Assembly: GCA_900545835.1 (NCBI GenBank)
Contig: URBB01000110.1
Coordinates: 1-6,310 of the forward strand
DNA length: 6,310 bases
From: an uncultured Collinsella sp.
GTDB lineage: Bacteria > Actinomycetota > Coriobacteriia > Coriobacteriales > Coriobacteriaceae
Reading direction: 5' to 3'
Both the position numbers and the translations under genes were made by a program. Positions 1 through 5,157 of this stretch are shown one piece after another (within the stretch, counting starts at the first letter, position 1; every line of letters starts with the position of its first letter). Below the pieces are notes generated by a model. It was not told where the DNA came from. It worked only from the letters and a program-made list of their open reading frames with translations, and searched no databases.

Positions 1-313
1 TAGGATAGGTGGGCGCCAAGGCGGACAAGAACTGGCCGAGCGAAAACACGGCCAAAACGCCCAGCAGCATCCGCTTGAACTCAAAGCGCGAGGCAAACAC
101 CATGAGTGGCAGCGACAGCAGCATGACACCCCAGGCGTAGACCGAAATCATGATGCCTGCCTGGGCCTCGGTGAGCGAGAACGATGCGGCAATATCAGTC
201 AGAAGGCCAATGGGCATGAACTCTGATGTGTTGAACACGAACGAACAGCAGGCAAGCCCGATAAGCGGGAGCCACTGCTTGAGCGAGATGCCATCTTGTC
301 TTGCCTGAGTCAT
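1..313 (-). CDS. MFS efflux transporter, SotB/AraJ-like (partial, N-terminal 104 residues)
   Basis: The minus strand reads MTQARQDGISLKQWLPLIGL and stays open to the window edge, so the C-terminal three quarters are missing. Three hydrophobic segments are visible: about residues 14-36, 51-73 and 81-100. The stretches FNTSEFMPIGLL (28-39) and QAGIMISVYAWGVMLLSLPL (51-70) closely resemble the first helices of the SotB/YdeA and AraJ group of 12-helix drug:H+ antiporters, as I remember E. coli SotB. The loop after helix 2 (ASRFEFKR) has the divergent motif A of that group rather than the classical GxLaDRxGRR. These proteins sit in the inner membrane and export sugars, inducers or small drugs by proton exchange; the substrate here cannot be deduced. 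The ATG start (complement of 311-313) has a strong ribosome-binding site GGAGGGGG (complement of 321-328) at 7 nt. It probably has its own promoter (350-355) and is separated from feoB by a stem-loop. Confidence 0.85.
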   Translation of the reverse strand, partial: MTQARQDGISLKQWLPLIGLACCSFVFNTSEFMPIGLLTDIAASFSLTEAQAGIMISVYAWGVMLLSLPLMVFASRFEFKRMLLGVLAVFSLGQFLSALAPTYP

Positions 314-349
314 GTAGGAACCCCCTCCGATTGTCTTGAGCGATGGGCG

Positions 350-379
350 ATTATATAGCAACGGCCCCGCATCCGTCAG
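350..379 (-). promoter_or_regulatory. Putative sigma70-type promoter of the MFS gene
   Basis: On the minus strand a perfect TATAAT lies at 350-355. Its predicted transcription start is near 343, about 30 nt upstream of the MFS start codon. The best -35 at 17-18 bp is weak (TGACGG or CTGACG, 373-379) and falls in the loop of the feoB terminator hairpin. A TG precedes the overlapping TATATA, giving extended -10 character. The assignment rests on the -10 match and position only. Confidence 0.5.
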
Positions 380-397
380 CAACAGATGCGGGGCCGT
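361..397 (-). terminator. Stem-loop terminator downstream of feoB
   Basis: ACGGCCCCGCATC (361-373) pairs perfectly with GATGCGGGGCCGT (385-397), giving a GC-rich 13-bp stem with an 11-nt loop. It starts 41 nt past the feoB stop codon. On the minus strand the stem is followed by TTGCTATATAAT, an A/U-rich but not U-only tract, so intrinsic termination may be imperfect. It also separates feoB from the co-oriented MFS gene, whose likely -10 lies in that same A/T tract. Confidence 0.7.
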
Positions 398-437
398 AAT
401 CAACTCAATACACAGAGGTTGCGCCATCAATAAATAA

Positions 438-2798
438 CTAAGCCAGCCCCAGCAATATGCCCGCCGAATGCACGACAAACGCCACGATCCAGGCGACCGT
501 CACCTGAAACGCGAACACGGCCACGGCATAGCGCGCGCCCAACTCGCTCTTGACGGCGCCGATTGCCGCTACGCAGGGCGGGTACAGCAGCGTAAAGACC
601 AGGAACACGTAGGCGGTAAACGGCGAAAACATGGTCGACAGCGCCGCGGGCGACGTTGCGCCCAAAAGCACCGTGAGCGTCGAGATGACGCTCTCCTTGG
701 CAATGAGTCCGGTGACGAGCGCCGTCGACGCACGCCAGTCGCCAAAACCGAGTGGGGCCAACACCGGCGCGATGATGCTACCCAGACCGGCAAGCAGACT
801 CTGCGACTGATCGGCGACCACATTAAAGCGGATATCGAACGTCTGGAGGAACCAGATGACCACGGTGGCGGCAAAGATAATGGTAAAGGCCTTGGTAATA
901 AAGTCCTTGGCCTTATCCCATGCCAGCATCACCGTCGTCTTGACGCTCGGCAGGCGGTAATTGGGAAGCTCCATGATAAACGGCACCGGGTCGCCCTTAA
1001 ATGCCGTGCGGTTGAGCACCAGGGCGGCAATGCAGCCGACCACGATACCAATCAGATAGAGCGAGACCATGGCGGGAACTGTCGCCTGCGGGAAGAATGC
1101 CCCGCACAGCAGACCGTAGACCGGCAACTTGGCCGAACAGCTCATGAACGGCGTGAGCATGACCGTCATCTTGCGGTCGTGCTCGGATGGGAGCGTACGG
1201 GTCGACATGATAGCCGGCACGGTGCAGCCAAAACCGACGAGCATAGGCACGAAGCTGCGGCCCGACAGGCCAAAGCGACGCAGCACTTTATCCATGACAA
1301 AGGCCACACGCGCCATGTAGCCGGAGTCTTCCAGAATGGAGAGGAACAAGAAGAGCACGACGATAATCGGCAGAAAGGTCAGCACGCTGCCCACGCCCGT
1401 AAGCACGCCGTCGACAGCCAGCGAGCGCACTACGTCGTTGGTACCGAACGCCTTGAGGCCCGCATCGGCCGAGGCGATGATGGCAGCGATACCGTCCTCC
1501 ATAAGTCCCTGCAACGCCGCGCCGATCACGCCAAACGTCAGCCAAAAGACGAGGCCCATAATCACCAGGAACGCCGGAATGGCTGTGTAACGACCTGTCA
1601 GGATGCGGTCAATCTTGACGGAGCGCACGTGCTCGCGGCTCTCATGCGGCTTAACGACGCAACGCCCACACACGTCGCCGATAAAGCTAAAGCGCATATC
1701 GGCCAGCGCGGACAGGCGGTCGGTGCCAGCCTCGCCCTCCATCTGGGTAATGATGTGCTCGATGGCGTCGAGCTCGTTGCGGTCCAGGTGAAGCGCCTCG
1801 GTTACCAGCTCATCGCCCTCGACCAGCTTGGTCGCCGCAAAACGCACGGGGATGTGCGCCGTCACGGCATGGTCCTCGATCAGGTTAGCAATACCGTGGA
1901 TGCAGCGATGCAGCGCACCGCCGTCCGGACCGTCGGGCGCGCAAAAGTCCAGGCGACCAGGGCGCTCGCGAAAGCGCGCCACGTGCAGGGCATGATCCAC
2001 CAGCTCGCCGATGCCCTCGTTGCGGGCAGCGCTAATGGGGACAACGGGCACGCCCAACAGGCTCTCGAGCAAGTTGACGTCCACGGCGCCGCCGTTGGCC
2101 GTCACCTCATCCATCATGTTGAGCGCGATGACCATGGGGCGGTCGAGCTCCATGAGCTGCAGTGTCAGGTACAGGTTGCGCTCGATGTTGGTGGCGTCAA
2201 TGATGTCGATGATGGCGTCCGGACGCTCGTCGAGGATGAACTGACGGCTCACGACCTCCTCGCCTGTGTACGGCGACAGGGAGTAAATGCCGGGCAGGTC
2301 GGTAACGTTCGCCTCGGGATGGTTACGGATGGTGCCATCTTTGCGGTCGACCGTCACGCCGGGAAAGTTACCGACGTGCTGGTTGGAGCCCGTCAGCTGG
2401 TTGAATAACGTGGTCTTGCCGCAGTTTTGGTTGCCGGCGAGGGCAAAGTGCAGCGGCGCGCCCTCGGGCACGGCCGTCTTTGCCGCACGGGGCGAATACG
2501 TCCCCTCGCCCAGCGCCGGATGCTCCGTCGTGCCGATTGCGGCGTTAGCGCGCGGACCTGTATCGGTGTCGTGAATACCCACGAGCTCGATGCGAGCGGC
2601 ATCGTCCTTACGCAGTGTCAACTCGTAGCCACGCAGGCGGATCTCGAGCGGGTCACCCATGGGGGCGTACTTCATCATGGTGACTTCGGTGCCCGGCGTT
2701 AGACCCATGTCCAAAATATGCTGTCGGAGTGCCTGATCGTCCGATGCCACCGATGCGACAACGGCGTCCTTTCCAATCTCGAGTGTATCGAGCTTCAC
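438..2798 (-). CDS. feoB: Ferrous iron transporter FeoB with fused N-terminal FeoA domain
   Basis: This is a 786-residue inner-membrane Fe(II) importer. Residues 1-72 are an SH3-like FeoA domain, normally a separate protein, followed by a variable linker of about 40 residues. The G-protein domain follows, with all five motifs: P-loop GNQNCGKT (122-129), switch threonine T149 in GVTVD, DLPG (167-170), NMMD (227-230) and SAA (256-258). A helical GDI-like region (about 280-390) leads to the membrane part, with hydrophobic segments from about 404 to 784. It contains the two inverted Gate regions with the conserved cysteines C525 (GFGCTVPAIM) and C554 (FMSCSAKLPVY). The gene appears intact. The start is GTG (complement of 2796-2798), supported by GGAGG (complement of 2808-2812) 9 nt away; translation there opens directly into the FeoA fold (MKLDTLEIGK). 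No separate feoA or feoC lies nearby. Control is probably iron-dependent through the dyads upstream. A CxxC (377-380) just before the membrane domain is noteworthy. Confidence 0.97.
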   Translation of the reverse strand: MKLDTLEIGKDAVVASVASDDQALRQHILDMGLTPGTEVTMMKYAPMGDPLEIRLRGYELTLRKDDAARIELVGIHDTDTGPRANAAIGTTEHPALGEGTYSPRAAKTAVPEGAPLHFALAGNQNCGKTTLFNQLTGSNQHVGNFPGVTVDRKDGTIRNHPEANVTDLPGIYSLSPYTGEEVVSRQFILDERPDAIIDIIDATNIERNLYLTLQLMELDRPMVIALNMMDEVTANGGAVDVNLLESLLGVPVVPISAARNEGIGELVDHALHVARFRERPGRLDFCAPDGPDGGALHRCIHGIANLIEDHAVTAHIPVRFAATKLVEGDELVTEALHLDRNELDAIEHIITQMEGEAGTDRLSALADMRFSFIGDVCGRCVVKPHESREHVRSVKIDRILTGRYTAIPAFLVIMGLVFWLTFGVIGAALQGLMEDGIAAIIASADAGLKAFGTNDVVRSLAVDGVLTGVGSVLTFLPIIVVLFLFLSILEDSGYMARVAFVMDKVLRRFGLSGRSFVPMLVGFGCTVPAIMSTRTLPSEHDRKMTVMLTPFMSCSAKLPVYGLLCGAFFPQATVPAMVSLYLIGIVVGCIAALVLNRTAFKGDPVPFIMELPNYRLPSVKTTVMLAWDKAKDFITKAFTIIFAATVVIWFLQTFDIRFNVVADQSQSLLAGLGSIIAPVLAPLGFGDWRASTALVTGLIAKESVISTLTVLLGATSPAALSTMFSPFTAYVFLVFTLLYPPCVAAIGAVKSELGARYAVAVFAFQVTVAWIVAFVVHSAGILLGLA

Positions 2799-2817
2799 GT
2801 CCGTGTTCCTCCCCCGG

Positions 2818-2830
2818 CGCCCACAGGGCG
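2818..2830 (-). other. Small hairpin in the feoB leader
   Basis: CGCCC (2818-2822) and GGGCG (2826-2830) form a perfect 5-bp stem with a 3-nt loop in the predicted feoB mRNA, a few nucleotides upstream of the ribosome-binding site. It is too short to call a terminator or riboswitch; it might modestly affect initiation. Confidence 0.35.
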
Positions 2831-2839
2831 TTGCATTTA

Positions 2840-2872
2840 GTTTACCTTGGCTAACAGTTCGCCTTGGCTAAC
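2840..2872 (-). promoter_or_regulatory. Two tandem 16-bp dyads, putative metal-repressor operators of feoB
   Basis: GTTTACCTTGGCTAAC (2840-2855) and GTTCGCCTTGGCTAAC (2857-2872) are direct repeats with a 17-bp period and 14 of 16 identical positions. The second is a near-perfect dyad of form GTT-n-GCC-nn-GGC-n-AAC; the first keeps the outer GTT/AAC and the CC/GG. The half-site GGCTAAC (GTTAGCC) is like that of DtxR/IdeR iron boxes, whose consensus is built on GGTTAG-CTAACC, although the central spacing differs. They lie just downstream of the proposed transcription start of feoB, a position suited to repression. Iron-dependent control by a DtxR-family protein is inferred from similarity and context. 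Confidence 0.6.
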
Positions 2873-2887
2873 CATTTTTACCCATGC

Positions 2888-2917
2888 ATGATAGCGCGAA
2901 CATACGACGATGTTCAA
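2888..2917 (-). promoter_or_regulatory. Putative feoB promoter
   Basis: On the minus strand TTGAAC (2912-2917) and TATCAT (2888-2893) are separated by 18 bp, matching the sigma70 consensus at 4/6 and 5/6. The predicted start near 2881 gives an 83-nt leader containing both tandem dyads. A perfect inverted repeat, GAACAT (2898-2903) and ATGTTC (2910-2915), covers the spacer and -35 element and may be a further regulator site. Confidence 0.5.
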
Positions 2918-2918
2918 T

Positions 2919-2931
2919 CGCCAGATTGGCG
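2919..2931. repeat. Short perfect inverted repeat
   Basis: CGCCA (2919-2923) and TGGCG (2927-2931) form a 5-bp inverted repeat around GAT, just upstream of the proposed feoB -35. It has no clear role and could be chance in GC-rich DNA. Confidence 0.25.
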
Positions 2932-2956
2932 CAGGGGGAACGGGTAGGAGAGTTCA

Positions 2957-3156
2957 GGGCCATAGTTTCCCAATGAGGCCTCTAGGGGAAACTGCGTCCC
3001 AGAATTCTGGCTCGAAACGGGATATGGTTTCCCAAACAGGCCTCTTGCGGAAAATGCATCCCGGAATCCCCACTCGAAACGGGACGCACTTTCCCAGTCG
3101 AGGCCCTATGGGAAACTGCGTCCCACCTTGAAGGGGGGACTGGGATGCAGTTTCCG
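2957..3156. repeat. Array of seven alternately oriented 15-bp motifs (period about 62 bp)
   Basis: A 15-bp motif with consensus GGGAnGCAGTTTCCC occurs seven times in alternating orientation. Direct copies are at 2957, 3019, 3081 and 3142; inverted copies are at 2986, 3048 and 3110. Spacers are 14, 18, 14, 18, 14 and 17 nt, so two motifs plus two spacers make a 61-62-bp unit repeated about three times. The first two units share roughly 46 of 62 positions. The 14-nt spacers share a core AGGCC; two of the 18-nt spacers end in CTCGAAAC. Neighbouring motifs can pair, best at 3111-3124 with 3142-3155 (14 bp with one G-U, 17-nt loop). The period is not a multiple of three, which argues against protein coding even though short ORFs cross it. 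It may be a REP/BIME-like element or an array of protein sites. Confidence 0.8.
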
Positions 3157-3177
3157 AACGGGACATCAAAAACGAAG

Positions 3178-3240
3178 TTGCGGTGGAATAGTTCCTGGAT
3201 GGACTGGTTGATGCCCCAGATAGGAACTATTTCACCGCAA
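3178..3240 (-). repeat. 19-bp inverted repeat; possible terminator of the esterase gene or MITE-like element
   Basis: TTGCGGTGGAATAGTTCCT (3178-3196) and its inverted copy (3222-3240) match at 18 of 19 positions around a 25-nt loop, which itself holds a CTGG/CCAG pair (3204-3207, 3216-3219). It lies 29 nt past the esterase stop. In that transcription direction the stem is followed after a few bases by TTTTT (complement of 3168-3172), so it could terminate the esterase mRNA. The A/T-rich long stem and wide loop are unlike the compact GC-rich terminators elsewhere in this window, so a small non-autonomous inverted-repeat element is an alternative. Confidence 0.7.
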
Positions 3241-3269
3241 GTTATTGAAGGGCTGGGATGCCGAGACTC

Positions 3270-4169
3270 TTACAGATGGCGCCCGAGGAAGCGGAAGGCC
3301 AGGCGGATCCAGGGACGGACGGAAACCTGCTTGTCCTCGTTGTCGACCGCGGTGTTGGCGTTGCCGAGCGAAAGGCCGTGACCACCCTGGTCGAAGACGT
3401 GCATCTCGCATGCAACGCCCTCCTCGGCCATGCGCTGCGCAAACGGGTAGACCTGCGCGATCGGCGCCGTCTTGTCGTCGGACACGCCCCACACAAAGGT
3501 CGGTGGCATCTGACGCGAAACATGCGTGGTGGGGCAGATGTCGGCCAGATGCTCGTCAGTTGCCTCGCCGCCCGTCACCATCGACAGGTAGTCGTTGAGC
3601 AAATCGCGCCCCGTCTTGCCGCCCGTCTTGGGCACACGCAAGTCAATGCGCGGATCGCGCGTCTGCATGTCGCGCACATAGGCAAAGTCGAGCAATGGAT
3701 AGCCCAGCACCACGGCATCGGGACGAATGTCGTCCGGACGCGCCCCGGCAAGTGCCGCAAAGGGGCCGGTCTTCCACTGTGTTGCCAGCGAGGCGCAAAT
3801 CATGCCGCCAGCAGAAAAGCCCACGACGCACACGCGCTTAGGATCGACATGCCACTCGTCGGCGTTGGCGCGCACCGTGGCGACCATCTTGGCAAGATCT
3901 GCCTGGGGGTGCGGAAAGCTCACGTCACCCGTAGAACTCGTGACATAGTTGAGCACAAAGGCCTGGTAACCGTGATCCAAAAACGCAAACGCCACAGGAT
4001 CCTGCTCATGCGGAGCGATATGCGTAAACGCACCTCCGCCACAGATAATCACCGCGGGGCGGCGGCCATTCGGTTTATCGGGCAACGGCTCGGCACCCAA
4101 ATACGTAAACGTCGCCGGATAATCCTCGGTCGGCTCCTCGCCCCACAGCGCATGGTTCTCGACAATCAT
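3270..4169 (-). CDS. Alpha/beta-hydrolase, acetyl-esterase type
   Basis: This is a 299-residue protein of the serine-hydrolase fold, close to the Aes/BD-FAE group of carbohydrate acetyl-esterases. It would hydrolyse short acyl or acetyl esters, possibly on plant or host glycans; the true substrate is unknown. Visible elements are an oxyanion segment CGGGAF (43-48, in place of HGGG), the nucleophile elbow GFSAGG (117-122, Ser119), an acidic residue in SDDKTAP (Asp231 or Asp232) and the catalytic His264 in QGGHG. No signal peptide or membrane helix is seen, so it is likely cytoplasmic. The ATG at 4169 is preferred over longer in-frame starts because GGGAG lies about 6 nt upstream (within the complement of 4176-4181) and the fold begins right after it. 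The extra upstream frame (to 4376) has no family resemblance and lies in the divergent promoter region. It is transcribed divergently from the PTS gene, and a large inverted repeat follows its stop. Confidence 0.9.
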   Translation of the reverse strand: MIVENHALWGEEPTEDYPATFTYLGAEPLPDKPNGRRPAVIICGGGAFTHIAPHEQDPVAFAFLDHGYQAFVLNYVTSSTGDVSFPHPQADLAKMVATVRANADEWHVDPKRVCVVGFSAGGMICASLATQWKTGPFAALAGARPDDIRPDAVVLGYPLLDFAYVRDMQTRDPRIDLRVPKTGGKTGRDLLNDYLSMVTGGEATDEHLADICPTTHVSRQMPPTFVWGVSDDKTAPIAQVYPFAQRMAEEGVACEMHVFDQGGHGLSLGNANTAVDNEDKQVSVRPWIRLAFRFLGRHL

Positions 4170-4175
4170 ATGTGC

Positions 4176-4181
4176 TCCCTT
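4176..4181 (-). promoter_or_regulatory. Ribosome-binding site deciding the esterase start
   Basis: AGGGAG on the minus strand lies 6 nt before the ATG at 4169. The frame is open for another 69 codons upstream, so this site is the main evidence for the 299-residue start. Confidence 0.7.
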
Positions 4182-4211
4182 CGCGCAAATTATGTGCCCT
4201 TGTTTTTCGCC

Positions 4212-4232
4212 TTCAAGCGTACCCCACTTGAA
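4212..4232. repeat. Dyad TTCAAG-N9-CTTGAA in the esterase leader
   Basis: TTCAAG (4212-4217) and CTTGAA (4227-4232) form a perfect 6-bp inverted repeat with a 9-bp spacer, about 45-65 bp upstream of the esterase start. A second perfect palindrome, TGATATATCA, lies at 4275-4284. Either could be an operator for the divergent genes; no regulator gene is present to link them to. Confidence 0.35.
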
Positions 4233-4295
4233 CCCGTGGCGCAGAAACACTCCGGCAATAAGTTTCCCTTCAACTGATATATCACATAATCCCAG

Positions 4296-4324
4296 TTCAG
4301 AGGTATCGTTGAGCAGCGTAGAAT
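4296..4324 (+). promoter_or_regulatory. Putative promoter of the PTS EIIA gene
   Basis: TTCAGA (4296-4301) and TAGAAT (4319-4324) are spaced by 17 bp, matching consensus at 4/6 and 5/6. The predicted start near 4331 gives a leader of about 80 nt containing the palindrome at 4356-4365. An alternative -35, TTGACC, is at 4332-4337 but has no good -10 at the right distance. Confidence 0.45.
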
Positions 4325-4355
4325 AGGGGCGTTGACCAAGCCGCGAAACACATGT

Positions 4356-4365
4356 GAAACGTTTC
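4356..4365. promoter_or_regulatory. LacI-family-type operator palindrome upstream of EIIA
   Basis: GAAACGTTTC is a perfect 10-bp palindrome centred on CG, the core of many LacI/GalR-family operators (RbsR, PurR and CcpA-type sites share an AAnCGnTT-like core). It lies 47 bp upstream of the EIIA start and downstream of the proposed promoter, where bound repressor would block transcription. Carbon-source control of a PTS gene is plausible, but the regulator is not in the window. Confidence 0.5.
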
Positions 4366-4412
4366 CGGCAAACCAAACGCGCGATATGCGCCTATTTAAG
4401 TTGGAGGCAACT

Positions 4413-4976
4413 ATGGGTCTGCTCGATTCGCTTAAGTCCACCTTCACCTCGACCGGCGAGGCGTCCGTTCCGCCCGCAGCAAGCTTCGCTACCCGCGAAG
4501 GCGTCATCTATGCCCCCGTCAACGGCGTGCTCGTCAACCTGAACGAGGTTCCCGACGAGACGATCGCCTCGGGCATGCTTGGCCAGGGCTATGGCATCGA
4601 GCCCATTACCGGCACCATCTATGCGCCCGCCAACGGCCGCATCGGTGCCACCACTGTCACCAACCACTCCATCGGCATGATCACCGAGGACGGCCTGCGC
4701 GTGTTCATCCATGTTGGCCTGGGCACCGTGGAAATGAACGGCAAGGGTTTTGCCCGCTTTGTCGAGATGGGCGATGTGGTCAAGGCAGGCCAGCCGCTCA
4801 TCAGCTTCGACCGCGAGGCCATTAAGGCCGCTGGTCACGAGGACATCGTGACCGTCATCGTCTCCGAGCTCGATCGTCTTAAGAGCATCGACCATGTCGG
4901 CGAGTCTGGAACGCTTATCGGCGGCAACCCGCTCGTCAAGCTGGGCGACCCGCTGCTGGTTGCCAAGACCAAGTAG
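4413..4976 (+). CDS. crr: PTS glucose-type EIIA protein
   Basis: This is a 187-residue cytoplasmic phosphocarrier of the phosphoenolpyruvate sugar phosphotransferase system. It takes phosphate from HPr and passes it to an EIIB domain of a sugar permease. The EIIA-Glc beta-barrel is recognisable from GVIYAPVNGVLVNLNEVPDE (30-49) through GYGIEPITGTIYAPANGRIG (59-78) to the two active-site histidines. These are H85 in TNHSIG (equivalent to E. coli Crr H75) and H100 in VFIHVGLGTVEMNGKGF (equivalent to phospho-accepting H90). Length is close to that of E. coli Crr (about 169) with a short extra N-terminal segment. The ATG at 4413 follows GGAGG (4403-4407) at 5 nt, so longer in-frame starts at 4332 or 4386 are not favoured. 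It is a single-domain protein, not fused to IIC/IIB, and no PTS permease lies next to it, so it may serve several permeases elsewhere. It has its own terminator downstream. Confidence 0.93.
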   Translation: MGLLDSLKSTFTSTGEASVPPAASFATREGVIYAPVNGVLVNLNEVPDETIASGMLGQGYGIEPITGTIYAPANGRIGATTVTNHSIGMITEDGLRVFIHVGLGTVEMNGKGFARFVEMGDVVKAGQPLISFDREAIKAAGHEDIVTVIVSELDRLKSIDHVGESGTLIGGNPLVKLGDPLLVAKTK

Positions 4977-5013
4977 CCAGGCCCCGCGCCACACAGCCAA
5001 AAGGCACCTCGTC

Positions 5014-5050
5014 AAGCGCCCACGACCATTTGGCCGCGGGCGCTTTTCGT
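5014..5050 (+). terminator. Intrinsic terminator of the EIIA gene
   Basis: AAGCGCCC (5014-5021) pairs perfectly with GGGCGCTT (5038-5045) over a 16-nt loop that holds a CCA/TGG pair, followed by a T-rich run (TTCGTTT). It begins 38 nt after the EIIA stop codon and precedes the asnS promoter, so the two plus-strand genes are probably separate transcripts. Confidence 0.8.
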
Positions 5051-5085
5051 TTGAAAAACCATCCCGCCAATGCTTTATCTGTATA

Positions 5086-5111
5086 GCTCAAATGAGCCGA
5101 GCTGCTAGAAT
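5086..5111 (+). promoter_or_regulatory. Putative asnS promoter (extended -10) with internal palindrome
   Basis: TGCTAGAAT (5103-5111) is an extended -10 element (TGn plus TAGAAT, 5/6). No good -35 is present at 17-18 bp. The palindrome GCTCA-AA-TGAGC (5086-5097) occupies the region upstream. The predicted transcription start is near 5118, which leaves about 40 nt before the GTG start with its ribosome-binding site. Confidence 0.45.
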
Positions 5112-5147
5112 ATCGAACTGTATGGATAACTATCATTCAACCGTTAT

Positions 5148-5153
5148 GGGAGG
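5148..5153 (+). promoter_or_regulatory. Ribosome-binding site deciding the asnS start
   Basis: GGGAGG lies 4 nt before GTG (5158). In-frame ATG codons at 5122 and 5146 lack such a site, and 5122 falls almost on the predicted transcription start. The GTG gives the N-terminus MNRTKIAQLY, running straight into the anticodon-binding domain. Confidence 0.75.
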
Positions 5154-5157
5154 ATAC

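Noticed and set aside
468..2408. Long antisense ORF (646 codons) opposite feoB
   Set aside because: It is a shadow of feoB in high-GC DNA: the product is rich in His, Arg, Gln and Asp with no domain, while the minus-strand frame encodes a complete FeoB with all motifs.
2898..2915. LexA/SOS box
   Set aside because: GAAC and GTTC are separated by 10 bp instead of the 4 bp of the Bacillus-type box, and it does not fit the CTGT-N8-ACAG enterobacterial form.
2957..3156. CRISPR array
   Set aside because: The repeated motif is only 15 bp, alternates in orientation, and the spacers are 14-18 nt and themselves similar. CRISPR repeats are directly oriented with unique spacers of about 30 nt, and no cas gene is present.
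2910..3169. Small proteins encoded across the motif array on either strand
   Set aside because: The 61-62-bp period is not a multiple of three, so the repeats do not keep a reading frame. I see no family resemblance and the frames are explained by chance.
4170..4376. Extended N-terminus of the esterase (368 residues)
   Set aside because: The extra 69 codons show no family similarity, lie in the divergent promoter region, and a ribosome-binding site stands right before the ATG at 4169.
4332..4412. Extended N-terminus of the EIIA protein
   Set aside because: GGAGG lies 5 nt before the ATG at 4413, and the upstream frame covers promoter and operator-like sequence.
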